Of a stretch of DNA of 24,144 bases, positions 7,364 through 15,330 are shown piece after piece (the first letter of the stretch is position 1; each line of letters begins with the position of its first letter). Both the position numbers and the translations under genes were made by a program. The notes beneath the pieces are model-generated. The model was not told the origin of the DNA, did no database searches, and was given only the letters and a program-made list of their open reading frames with translations. The stretch lies in assembly GCA_031423755.1 (NCBI GenBank), contig JANPGC010000245.1, forward strand, positions 1 to 24,144, written 5' to 3'. Source of the DNA: JANMEX01 sp031423755. Its GTDB lineage: Bacteria > Pseudomonadota > Alphaproteobacteria > Rhizobiales > Rhizobiaceae.

Positions 7364-8682
7364 CAGCGCTTGTCCGTCAGCCGGTCCAACCGTGCCTTGA
7401 CAACAAGCGGTTGGATATAGGGCTCTAGTGTCGCCATCGTCTTGGTGAGCGAACCTTGCATGTCATTGATCGCGGCGAGCCCGGCATCTACCATCTTCTT
7501 GCGCACTTCATCATTGCCTAGGAGATAGCTGACCCCCGCTGCCAGCATGTCCTTGTCCTTGACCAGCCGGGCATTGCCATCGGTAATCAGCCGCTTGTAG
7601 CTGTCGCGGAAGTTCTGGATATTCTGCCCTGCAAGCACGGCTGTCCCGAGCGCTGCCGGCTCAAGCGGGTTCTGCCCGCCCGTTGCGGTCAGCGAACGCC
7701 CGACAAAGGCGACCTCTGTCAGCCGGAGGAAAAGCCCCATCTCGCCAATTGTGTCGCCAAGGTAGACCTGAGTGTCCGCGTTTATCACCTCTCCTGCGCT
7801 GCGGCGCGCGACGCGCAGTCCCTTGGCTTCCAGCATTTGCACGATCGCCGCTGCCCGGTCCGGATGGCACGGCACAAGTATGGTCAGGAGCCCCGGATGG
7901 CGGCCCTCGACCATTTTATGAACTTCGCCCACGATGTCTTCTTCGCCGTCATGGGTGGAGATCGCAGCCCAGGCAGGGCGCAGCCCGACCATCTGCAACA
8001 GCCGCCCGACCTCTGCCGGATCAGCAGGCGGCGGTGTGGTGTCGACCTTGAGGTTTCCAGACACGGTCACCGGCCGTGCGCCGAGTTCGGCAAATCGCGA
8101 GCCGTCCACTTCGGACTGCGCAACCACGTGTGACAGATTCTCAAACAGCGCTTCGGCCAGATATGCCCGCCGTTTCCATGCTGCAAAGGAGCGGTCGGAC
8201 AATCTGCCATTGACCAAAATCTGCGGCACACGGCGCGCGCCGAGCTCCAGGATGGTCATTGGCCATATCTCGGATTCGGCAATCAGCGCCAGATCCGGCT
8301 TCCAGTAGGACAGGAAATTGCTGACCGCCGGCTTCATGTCGAGCGGCACATATTGGTGGATGATCTGGTTGCCGAGGCGCTCTGCAGCAAGTTTGGCCGA
8401 AGTCACCGTTCCAGTTGTCAACACAACCCAAACGCCCTTGGCTGCAATGCGGGAAATCAGCGGGATCACTGCAGAAGTTTCGCCGACGCTGGCAGCATGC
8501 ACCCAGACCAGGGGGCCGTCAGGCCGGGGAATTTGCGACTTGCCATAGCGTTCACTGCGGCGGCCATGCTCCTCCTTGCCCTTGGTCGCGCGCAGCGCCA
8601 GATATGGGCCGACGACCGGGTAGATCGCCGCGCCCATCCAGCGATAACCAGTCAGCATTGCACGCGCCCAGCGCTCGCTCAT
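7363..8682 (-). CDS. waaA: 3-deoxy-D-manno-octulosonic acid (Kdo) transferase WaaA
   Basis: A 439-residue Kdo transferase (GT30) that moves Kdo from CMP-Kdo onto lipid IVA at the inner membrane. Visible family motifs in order are WVHAASVGE (near 60), TTGTVTSAKLA, ESEIWP, VNGRLSDRSF, SGNLKVD, STHDGEE and GGQNPLEPAALG near the C-terminus. A hydrophobic N-terminal anchor (about 9-30) fits the family. The start overlaps the stop of the DUF374 acyltransferase by four bases (ATGA), and the stop shares a base with the lpxK start, so the three genes are very probably one transcript. How many Kdo residues it adds cannot be told from sequence. Confidence 0.96.
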   Translation of the reverse strand: MSERWARAMLTGYRWMGAAIYPVVGPYLALRATKGKEEHGRRSERYGKSQIPRPDGPLVWVHAASVGETSAVIPLISRIAAKGVWVVLTTGTVTSAKLAAERLGNQIIHQYVPLDMKPAVSNFLSYWKPDLALIAESEIWPMTILELGARRVPQILVNGRLSDRSFAAWKRRAYLAEALFENLSHVVAQSEVDGSRFAELGARPVTVSGNLKVDTTPPPADPAEVGRLLQMVGLRPAWAAISTHDGEEDIVGEVHKMVEGRHPGLLTILVPCHPDRAAAIVQMLEAKGLRVARRSAGEVINADTQVYLGDTIGEMGLFLRLTEVAFVGRSLTATGGQNPLEPAALGTAVLAGQNIQNFRDSYKRLITDGNARLVKDKDMLAAGVSYLLGNDEVRKKMVDAGLAAINDMQGSLTKTMATLEPYIQPLVVKARLDRLTDKR

Positions 8683-9458
8683 GGCCGCTGATCCGCCAGC
8701 CGGTAAGCGTCTTCAGTTGCCGCGTCGAGACGGTGAGTCAGTTCCTGGCGGCACACTTCCATTTGCGCGTCGTCTGCGTCTTTGGCGACATAAAGCGGTT
8801 CACCTGAAACGACCGCCGCCCTGCCGAAGGGCAGGCTTATGACTGTCTGGTCCCAGCTTTTCTTCAAGATGCGGCGGCGGCTTGTGGCGTAGGCGACTGC
8901 GACAATGGGCCTGCCGGACAGGCGCGCCAGAAGGATAACGCCCATGCCCGCCTGCCGCGCCGTGCTCTTGGAAATGTCGGCGATCATCGCGGTGGACTTG
9001 CCTTGATCCAGTTCCCTCTTCAACGCAATCAGCGCCCGCGCGCCGCCCTTGCCGCTGTCCCTGCCCTCATTGCGCCCGCCCGAGCCGCGCACCGTCTCAT
9101 GCCCGAATTTTTCGACAATCCTGGCGTTGACTTCCGCGTCGGCGCTGCGCGACAGCAGCGCGGTTATCGTGTAGCCCTTGGGCACGACGACCGGGCTCAT
9201 CAAATGCTGTCCGTGCCACATGGCGGCAATCAGCGGCGCATTTTTGCCGTAGACCTCATAAAAGTCGCTTGACCCCTTGACCAGCGGATTTGTCCGGCTG
9301 ACCAGCTTCATGTACCAATAGATCAGGTTGACGACGGTGTTGACGAACCAAGGCTGCGATTTGATCCTTGTCCTCAGCCACATCCATCCCTTGCGTGTCA
9401 ATCCATGCTTGCGGCGTGGACTGTCGGCGAAATCGCTGATGTTCTGTTCTCCGGCCAA
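8679..9458 (-). CDS. DUF374 lysophospholipid acyltransferase-like protein
   Basis: A 259-residue protein of the DUF374 group, related to lysophospholipid acyltransferases. The motif AAMWHGQHLMSP (near 77-88) stands where acyltransferases have their HX4D block, and RGSGGRNEGRDSGKGGARAL plus TAMIADISKSTARQAGMGVILLAR match the family's later blocks. A membrane-associated helix is likely near residues 38-55. The start is probably the TTG at 9458, preceded by AAGGG; the next methionine is 25 residues in. It follows the DUF4170 stop by 6 bases and overlaps waaA by four. Coupling to waaA and lpxK suggests a role in lipid A or envelope lipid acylation, but that is inference. Confidence 0.85.
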   Translation of the reverse strand: MAGEQNISDFADSPRRKHGLTRKGWMWLRTRIKSQPWFVNTVVNLIYWYMKLVSRTNPLVKGSSDFYEVYGKNAPLIAAMWHGQHLMSPVVVPKGYTITALLSRSADAEVNARIVEKFGHETVRGSGGRNEGRDSGKGGARALIALKRELDQGKSTAMIADISKSTARQAGMGVILLARLSGRPIVAVAYATSRRRILKKSWDQTVISLPFGRAAVVSGEPLYVAKDADDAQMEVCRQELTHRLDAATEDAYRLADQRP

Positions 9459-9464
9459 TGCCGC

Positions 9465-9698
9465 TTACCCTTTGCCGGGTTCGAGCAGACGGTGCAGGTG
9501 GACGATGAAATAGCGCATGTGCGCATTATCGACCGTCATTTGCGCCTTGGCTTTCCAGGCAAGCGCTGCGGCCGCGTAATTTGGAAAAATGCCGACAATG
9601 TCAAGCGCGTCGATGTCGCGGAATTCCGTGCCGCCCAGCGTTGTCAACTCGCCGCCAAACACCAGATGAAGCAATTGCTTTGATTCGTTGCCGCTCAT
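9465..9698 (-). CDS. DUF4170 domain-containing protein
   Basis: A 77-residue cytoplasmic protein with the pattern of the DUF4170 family: LHLVFGGEL, then a short segment ending IVGIFPNYAAAALAWKAKAQMTVDNAHMRYFIVHLH, and a leucine-rich end. The family is found in alphaproteobacteria beside the DUF374 acyltransferase and Kdo transferase genes, as here; its function is not known. The ATG at 9698 is favoured over the GTG one codon upstream because GAGGA stands at a good distance before it. It sits 35 bases after the CysQ-like gene and 6 bases before the acyltransferase. Confidence 0.85.
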   Translation of the reverse strand: MSGNESKQLLHLVFGGELTTLGGTEFRDIDALDIVGIFPNYAAAALAWKAKAQMTVDNAHMRYFIVHLHRLLEPGKG

Positions 9699-9733
9699 CA
9701 CTATCCTCAGAAAGCTGAAAAACCGGCCTTGGT

Positions 9734-10528
9734 CTAGCCCAAGGCTGTTTGCGCCACAACACCCAACATGGCGTTCGTCATGCTCTTGTGGCCTGCAACC
9801 AAAGTGCCGTGTCTGGTGTCAGCGCGGGCATATTGCGGCCTTGAGCCATCAACGCGCAAAATTTCTCCGCCAGCCTCTGTCAATATCAAGTCTGCCGCTG
9901 CCAGGTCCCAGTCATGGGCATTTGGCTTGATGAAGGTCGCGTCCATTTTTCGGCACGCGATCATCGCCACGCGGTAGGCGAGAGAGGGAACGTGATGCAT
10001 GTGCTCCAGCTCATGGCCGGTTGCCTCGCAATAGGCGTTGAGAAACGCCTTTGCACCGGCAATTTTTGGCAGCAAACCCGGCTCGGTGACCTGGAGCACC
10101 ATGCCATTCAGCCTGCTGCACGCGCCGCGCTGCGCCTCGAACTTTTCATTAAGCGCAGGACAATCAAGAACGCCAGCGAGCGACTTCCCGTCCTCGACAA
10201 TCGCCGCAGAAACGCACCAGCATTCACGCCCGTCGATAAAGGCCTTCGTGCCATCAATCGGATCAACCACGAATGTCCGCCTGCGCGACAGGCGCTCAGG
10301 GGTGTCCGCCGTCTCTTCGCTCAGCCAGCCATAGTCCGGCCGCGCGGCCAGAAGCGTCTCGCGCAGATAGGCGTCAGCATGCAGGTCCGCCTCCGTCACA
10401 GGCGACATGCCTGCCTTCCACGACACTTTCGGGTCACGGCGGAAGTAGCGCATGGCAATGCGCCCGGCCTCTGCCGCTGCCTCACGCAGCAACGCCAAAT
10501 CCTCGCTCATGTCAGGCGTATCACTCAC
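9734..10528 (-). CDS. Inositol monophosphatase superfamily, CysQ-like 3'(2'),5'-bisphosphate nucleotidase
   Basis: A 264-residue member of the lithium-sensitive phosphatase superfamily. Metal and phosphate binding motifs are WLSEE (68-72), VDPIDGTKAF (88-97) and AHDWDLAAAD (204-213), followed by ILTEAGG. In Rhizobiales this gene, beside pmbA, is usually named cysQ and thought to dephosphorylate 3'-phosphoadenosine 5'-phosphate; an inositol phosphatase or related role cannot be excluded. The open frame begins with GTG at 10528; an ATG at 10510 is the alternative and neither has a clear ribosome binding site. It overlaps the end of pmbA by 8 bases, implying coupling. Cytoplasmic. Confidence 0.88.
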   Translation of the reverse strand: MSDTPDMSEDLALLREAAAEAGRIAMRYFRRDPKVSWKAGMSPVTEADLHADAYLRETLLAARPDYGWLSEETADTPERLSRRRTFVVDPIDGTKAFIDGRECWCVSAAIVEDGKSLAGVLDCPALNEKFEAQRGACSRLNGMVLQVTEPGLLPKIAGAKAFLNAYCEATGHELEHMHHVPSLAYRVAMIACRKMDATFIKPNAHDWDLAAADLILTEAGGEILRVDGSRPQYARADTRHGTLVAGHKSMTNAMLGVVAQTALG

Positions 10529-11864
10529 CAGCCAGCGTCATCCCGCTGATAGCCAGTGTCGGCGCTGCAGTGCCGAAGTTCCGGTCCACATCATTTGCCA
10601 GAACCACATTCATGAACATTTCCTTGAGGTTACCCGCAATTGTTACCTCAGATACCGGATGGGTCAAGACACCGTTTTCGATCCAATATCCAGACGCGCC
10701 TCGGCTGTATTCTCCCGTCACCATATTGACACCTTGGCCAATGACTTCAGTCACATAGAGACCATTGCTGACACTTTGAATCAGCGCTTCTGGTGAAATG
10801 TCGCCGGGTTCGAACGCAAAGTTTGTCGATGACGCCGACACGCTCGAGCCAGAACGCGCACCGCGCCCGTTTGTTTGAAGGCCCAGTTCCAGCGCAATCG
10901 AATGCGAAAGGAACCAATGTTTGAGCACGCCCTGTTCGACCATCACCATCGGCTTTCCAGCCACACCCTCGCCGTCGAACGGCCGCGAGGCGGGTCCGCG
11001 CGGGCGCAGCGGATTGTCCGTCACTGTCACGCCCTTGGCCAGTATCTGCTCGCCCATCCGGTCACGCAGAAAGCTCGTCTTGCGTGCCACTGACGCGCCG
11101 TTGATCGCCCCCGCCAAATGCGAGGCAAAGCCGCGCGACACCCTCGGGTCAAACACCACATGGACTGGACCGGTCTTCGCCTTGGCCGGGTTCAGCCGCC
11201 TTACCGTCCGCTCGCCCGCATTGCGCCCGATGACTGCGGCATCCTCCAGTTCGCCATAATGTATGCGCGAGGAGTATTCATAGTCACGCTGCATTTTGGT
11301 GCCCTCACCGGCAATCACGCTGATGCCGCGTCCAAAACGCGAGGCCATGCTCGAGCCTTGAAAGCCGGTTGAGGTAACCAGAACGGAACCGCCGAAACCT
11401 GCGCTCGCCGAACTGCCACCGGAGTTGGTGATGCCTGCCACAGCCAGCGCCGCCGCTTCCTGCTCCAAAGCGGTTTGCGTCAGGGCCTCGGCGCTGACTT
11501 CGGTCGAATCAAACAGGTCGAGATCAGGAAATGACCGCGCCAGAAGCTCCTGCGGGGCAAGTTCGGCCCACGGGTCTTCTGGAGCAACACGCGCCATTGC
11601 GACGGCGCGCTCGGCAAGGCGCGCCGGGTCGCTGCCCTTGACGGCGGAAATCGAGGCGACCCGCTTGCCGACGAACACCCGCAGCGAAAAGGCGTCGCCC
11701 TCCGAAGCCTCTGTCTCTTCGACCTTGCCCATGCGCACCGTAACGCTGACAGAGCGCCCGGACGATACTACGGCATCGGCGGCGTCCGCCCCTGCTTTGC
11801 GTGCAGCGTCAACAAGTTCAGCGGCATTGCCAGCAAGGCGCGACAGATCGGGCAGTTCGGGCAT
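10521..11864 (-). CDS. pmbA: TldE/PmbA-type subunit of the TldD-TldE protease
   Basis: A 447-residue TldD/PmbA family protein. TldD and TldE form a heteromeric zinc protease that in E. coli processes microcin B17 and degrades the CcdA antitoxin. This protein lacks the HExxxH zinc motif of TldD, so it is the TldE/PmbA partner. Typical segments are VSVTVRMGKVEETEASEG near the N-terminus, PVHVVFDPRVSRGFASHL in the middle, and GVNMVTGEYSRGASGYWIENG and VTIAGNLKEMF near the end. The ATG at 11864 is preferred to the TTG six bases upstream because GAGGA lies nine bases before it. No TldD gene is in the window. It is the likely first gene of the run down to lpxK. Confidence 0.93.
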   Translation of the reverse strand: MPELPDLSRLAGNAAELVDAARKAGADAADAVVSSGRSVSVTVRMGKVEETEASEGDAFSLRVFVGKRVASISAVKGSDPARLAERAVAMARVAPEDPWAELAPQELLARSFPDLDLFDSTEVSAEALTQTALEQEAAALAVAGITNSGGSSASAGFGGSVLVTSTGFQGSSMASRFGRGISVIAGEGTKMQRDYEYSSRIHYGELEDAAVIGRNAGERTVRRLNPAKAKTGPVHVVFDPRVSRGFASHLAGAINGASVARKTSFLRDRMGEQILAKGVTVTDNPLRPRGPASRPFDGEGVAGKPMVMVEQGVLKHWFLSHSIALELGLQTNGRGARSGSSVSASSTNFAFEPGDISPEALIQSVSNGLYVTEVIGQGVNMVTGEYSRGASGYWIENGVLTHPVSEVTIAGNLKEMFMNVVLANDVDRNFGTAAPTLAISGMTLAGE

Positions 11865-11935
11865 AGACAAGTGTCCTCAGGATTTTTCGACCAAACGGGA
11901 AGCGTTCGCGCGCTGCCTGTCATCTGGTGCAGTTG

Positions 11936-11964
11936 GCTATAAGGTGCAAGTGGCGGCTTCGCAA
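11936..11964 (-). promoter_or_regulatory. Candidate sigma-70 promoter for pmbA and downstream genes
   Basis: On the minus strand TTGCGA (11964-11959) and TATAGC (11941-11936) are 17 bases apart, each a four-of-six match to consensus. A transcript would begin near 11929, about 65 bases before the pmbA ATG. The match is modest and the call rests on position. Confidence 0.3.
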
Positions 11965-11978
11965 GGAAGCGGCGTCGT

Positions 11979-13715
11979 CTATGAATACTGCGCGATTGCC
12001 TCCACCGCCACATCGGGCCGTGCATACAAGATCAGCTGGCCGCAATCCGGGAGCTCTTGAAACCGGTCAACCTTCACCGCCGCAGCCGCCTTGCGTGCCA
12101 GGTCAACGGGGAAAACCGGGTCTTCCGTGCCATGGATGACAATTGTCGGCACGCCGGGATGTCTGGCATAGGCGGAAAGGTCCGAAATCTGCAGGATGCA
12201 TTCCTGACGGTAGGTCTCAATTTGCTGCGCCTGCGCCAAATTCAGGCGCATGCGGATTGACGATTCGGTTTCGTGGCGCGACAGGATCTCTATGTCAGCC
12301 TTGCTGCTGCCGAGATACCGGCGGAGAAATTCGATGATGCCGTCGCGCTCCAGAACCCGTTCGGCCGTTCGTGCAAAAAATGAAAACATCGCCGGGCTGT
12401 GCTGCGCGGCGAACATCAGCGCCCGCTGAAAGCCGGACAGGCGGATGACCGACGCCATCTTTGCCGCTGGCAGGAATGCGCCAACCAGCACCAGCGCGCT
12501 CACCCTGTCCGGATGGCGATGCGCAAATGCGAAGGCATGCGCACCGCCAAAGCCGTGCGCGACGACCGGGCACTTGTCGATGCCCAATTGATCCATGACA
12601 TCGGCAAACCGGTCAACAATGTCGCCAAGCGGAACACCCGTCTCAACCGGCGTAGAGCGTCCAAATCCGGGCCGCATGATACCAAACCGCCTCAGCCCGT
12701 TCTTGATCAGCAGATCTTCGGCGACGGCTGGAAATGCATAGCCAAGAAAAAGCCCGTGCAAGGACAGAAAAGGCTTTCCACCAGCCGCACCGCTTTCGTT
12801 GACCTGCACAAAATGGCCATTCTGCAGCTCGACCAGTTTCCCCTCGTCAGACAAAGGTCGGGAGGTCAGGAAGGTCTTGCTCGCGCTGTTGGAGGTTTTT
12901 GCCGCCTGAAACAGCGATATGCCTGAGACAATCCGCATCAATTCGGTCTGTCCCGACGTTCCGGTCTTGGAGAATATGGATTTAAGCTGGGTGCGTATCG
13001 TTGCCTCAGCCGTGTTGCGGCGGATTGCCATCTCCTTGGCTTGCAGGCCCTCCATCAAGAGCTTGATGACCCCGACTTCAGAGTCCGTCAACTCAAACGC
13101 ATCGGCCAGGAAACGCGCGCCGACATCCGTCAGGCCGATGCCGATTTTGCGGAACACAATGATGCCCTGTTCGCCGTCTGGCTTGGCCCTTGCCTCAAAC
13201 AGAAATTGGCTCGCTCCGTCCTTGCCCAGGCGCAATATGGCGCTTCTTGTCGCCGACAAGGGCTCGGCGCAGGCTTCCAGCAGCTCGCGGTACGTCTTGA
13301 TGAACGCGGGATCAACCAGCGCCTGCGCAAAGCTGCCGTTGTCTGCCAATCCCAGCAAGGCGCAGGCGCTTTCATTGGCGACAAGCACTCTTGCGCGATG
13401 GTTCAGCACGAATGCCGGCGACGGCAAATCCATTATGGCGCGGCGGCGCTGGGCAAATTTGAGCAGGCCAATCACGCCGTCCTCAGCCTGCGGCACGAGG
13501 CTCATGATTTCGTAGTCGAACAACGGACCCCATGTTTCCTGGTCAGTAGCCCTGCCAATCAGCTTCCGGGCGGCGGCGGTGAGCTTGTTGTCCCAGATGG
13601 CAATGGCAGCAACCAAGGTCGCATCATCAGCGAACTGGTCGGCCGCTTCCTCCAGCAGCGATAGAGTGTCCCCGGATATCCGGCTGAATGCCCTGTTTTG
13701 AGTGAATGCTGTCAT
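11979..13715 (-). CDS. PAS - LuxR HTH - alpha/beta-hydrolase (pseudoenzyme-like) fusion regulator
   Basis: A 578-residue fusion. Residues 1-90 are helical and unassigned. About 92-195 look like a PAS domain (PAFVLNHRARVLVANESAC). Residues 205-265 are a LuxR/FixJ-type helix-turn-helix (FELTDSEVGVIKLLMEGLQ, EATIRTQLKSIFSKTG). About 310-578 form an alpha/beta-hydrolase: LSLHG oxyanion segment, HPDRVSALVLVG, and the acid Asp532 in HGTEDPVFP. The expected GHSxGG nucleophile elbow reads AHGFGG, so the serine is Gly388, and the catalytic His near the end (usually GH) reads CGQ (Gln560). Both were checked in the DNA (GGC, CAG). The ATG at 13715 is chosen because the longest frame (to 13871) would run into the divergent MATE gene. 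It may bind a ligand rather than hydrolyse it. Domains are clear, role inferred. Confidence 0.85.
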   Translation of the reverse strand: MTAFTQNRAFSRISGDTLSLLEEAADQFADDATLVAAIAIWDNKLTAAARKLIGRATDQETWGPLFDYEIMSLVPQAEDGVIGLLKFAQRRRAIMDLPSPAFVLNHRARVLVANESACALLGLADNGSFAQALVDPAFIKTYRELLEACAEPLSATRSAILRLGKDGASQFLFEARAKPDGEQGIIVFRKIGIGLTDVGARFLADAFELTDSEVGVIKLLMEGLQAKEMAIRRNTAEATIRTQLKSIFSKTGTSGQTELMRIVSGISLFQAAKTSNSASKTFLTSRPLSDEGKLVELQNGHFVQVNESGAAGGKPFLSLHGLFLGYAFPAVAEDLLIKNGLRRFGIMRPGFGRSTPVETGVPLGDIVDRFADVMDQLGIDKCPVVAHGFGGAHAFAFAHRHPDRVSALVLVGAFLPAAKMASVIRLSGFQRALMFAAQHSPAMFSFFARTAERVLERDGIIEFLRRYLGSSKADIEILSRHETESSIRMRLNLAQAQQIETYRQECILQISDLSAYARHPGVPTIVIHGTEDPVFPVDLARKAAAAVKVDRFQELPDCGQLILYARPDVAVEAIAQYS

Positions 13716-13849
13716 GCCTGCTTGCCAGACGCCCTGTTTGGCAGCAGATAGTGTGCTGCGCCGCAACCACTCTAGCGGTCCCGCGGCCGTTGCCAACCGG
13801 AAAGGTGACTGAAGGTAAACTCGGCCAGCGATATCAACCGGAGTTTGCC
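13716..13849. promoter_or_regulatory. Divergent intergenic region, regulator / MATE exporter
   Basis: The 134 bases between the two divergent starts must hold both promoters. I see a TGCCA-N11-TGGCA inverted repeat (13723-13727 and 13739-13743) close to the regulator's start, and CAACCGGA twice (13794-13801, 13835-13842) on the exporter side. No clear sigma-70 boxes stand out. Either repeat could be an operator, but both are short. Confidence 0.3.
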
Positions 13850-15262
13850 ATGGCCGAGGCCCAGACACCACGTTTTGTGACAGGCTCGACCTTGCGTCAT
13901 GTGCTGGTCATGACCGCGACCAGCTCGCTCGGGCTGATGGCAGTGTTCTTTGTCGACGTGCTCAATCTTCTCTACATTTCGATGCTCGGCCAGAAAGAAC
14001 TCGCCGCAGCCATCGGCTATTCCGGCACGCTGATGTTCTTTTTGACCTCTGTCGCCATCGGTCTCACCATCGCCACGACGGCGCAAGTCTCGCGGGCGCT
14101 CGGGCGCGGCGATAGTGTAGAGGCCGGGCGGCTCGGCGGTGCCGGCTTGTTGCTGATGGGCGGGACGATGGTCATCCTGACCGTCCTCCTGTTCATCTAC
14201 ACCCGCCCGCTGCTTGTGCTGCTCGGCGCTGCGGGCGAAACGCTCGACATCGCGGTCCGCTTCATGCGGATCACGCTCCTGTCCATGCCGCTGCTTGCCA
14301 TCGGCATGAGCGCCGCAGGGCTGCTGCGCGCCAAGGGGGACGCCAAGCGGTCGATGTATGTGACGCTGATCGCCGCGTTCGCCACGGCCATCCTTGATCC
14401 GATATTCATCTTCCTGCTCGATCTGCGCATGGACGGCGCGGCAATCGTCACCAACCTTTCGCGGGTTATCCTGTTTGCCGTCGGCATCTATGGCGCGGGC
14501 AAGGTGCACAAGATGATCACCATCCCGCCGCTCGCAACGTTGAAAATGGCGGCGCGGCCGTATTTCGCCATAGGGCTTCCCGCCGTCATGACCCAGCTGG
14601 CCACCCCCGTCGGCAACGCTTACGTGACGCGGGAAATTGCTTCTTTCGGCGATGCGGCGGTCGCCGGCTGGGCGGTCATCGGCCGCATCACACCCGTCGC
14701 CTTCGGGGCGATCTTCGCGCTCTCAGGCGCGGTCGGACCGATTTTGGGCCAGAATTTCGGCGCACGGCGCTTTGACCGCATCCAGCAGACGATGAGCGAC
14801 AGTTTCAAGGTCGTGGTCATTTACACGCTGTTCGTCTGGGCATTGCTCGCGCTCCTGCGCCATCCGATCAGCGACCTGTTCGGTGCGGAAGGCGCGACGC
14901 GCGACCTCATCAGCTTCTTCTGCCTGTATGTCGCCGGCAGCTTCCTGTTCAACGGCATGCTGTTCGTCGCCAACGCGGCCTTCAACAATCTCGGCTACCC
15001 GTTCTATTCCACCGTCTCCAACTGGGGCCGCGCCACGCTCGGCGTCATCCCGTTCGTATCGATAGGTGCCGCCTGGTACGGTGCCAACGGCGCATTGGCG
15101 GGATCAGGCCTTGGCGCAGCGGTGTTCGGCGTCGGGGCGATGATCGTGTGTTTTCGCGTGATCAAGACGATTGAAGCCAAGAACCCGCCGGATTCGTCAA
15201 CCCTACCGCCGCCCTCGGCGCAGTCGCCATTTTCGACAGGCAAGGCGGCGACGCTGGGGTAG
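13850..15262 (+). CDS. MATE family multidrug/metabolite exporter
   Basis: A 470-residue inner-membrane transporter with the twelve hydrophobic segments expected for the MATE family. It opens TLRHVLVMTATSSLGLMAVFFVDVLNLLYISMLG, shows the first-repeat pattern with QVSRALGRGD, and the second repeat has GLPAVMTQLATPVGN followed by GAVGPILGQNFGARRFDRI. MATE proteins export organic cations, drugs or metabolites using sodium or proton gradients; the substrate is not readable. The ATG at 13850 has CGGAG eight bases upstream and gives a standard N-terminus; the open frame extends further upstream without family match. The C-terminal 30 residues are a proline/serine-rich tail. It is divergent from the fusion regulator, which may control it. 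Confidence 0.92.
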   Translation: MAEAQTPRFVTGSTLRHVLVMTATSSLGLMAVFFVDVLNLLYISMLGQKELAAAIGYSGTLMFFLTSVAIGLTIATTAQVSRALGRGDSVEAGRLGGAGLLLMGGTMVILTVLLFIYTRPLLVLLGAAGETLDIAVRFMRITLLSMPLLAIGMSAAGLLRAKGDAKRSMYVTLIAAFATAILDPIFIFLLDLRMDGAAIVTNLSRVILFAVGIYGAGKVHKMITIPPLATLKMAARPYFAIGLPAVMTQLATPVGNAYVTREIASFGDAAVAGWAVIGRITPVAFGAIFALSGAVGPILGQNFGARRFDRIQQTMSDSFKVVVIYTLFVWALLALLRHPISDLFGAEGATRDLISFFCLYVAGSFLFNGMLFVANAAFNNLGYPFYSTVSNWGRATLGVIPFVSIGAAWYGANGALAGSGLGAAVFGVGAMIVCFRVIKTIEAKNPPDSSTLPPPSAQSPFSTGKAATLG

Positions 15263-15330
15263 GGTCGTGCCGCCTGTGAAAATATACAAACCACTGACGC
15301 TTTCTGCAAACATCACTCAAAGCATCGTCA

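Noticed and set aside
10521..11864. TldD protease subunit with zinc site
   Set aside because: No HExxxH motif is present, so it is the TldE/PmbA partner instead.
11979..13715. Reading the fusion regulator as two genes or as a frameshift artefact
   Set aside because: The frame is continuous from PAS through HTH to the hydrolase end with no internal stop or shift, and the linker (about 266-310) is a normal flexible segment.
13716..13871. 52-residue N-terminal extension of the fusion regulator
   Set aside because: It would cross the whole divergent promoter region and enter the MATE gene; the ATG at 13715 gives a normal start.
13772..14509. 245-codon minus-strand frame inside the MATE gene
   Set aside because: Its translation is rich in His, Gln, Arg and Asp, typical of antisense to a membrane protein, and it conflicts with the MATE reading frame.
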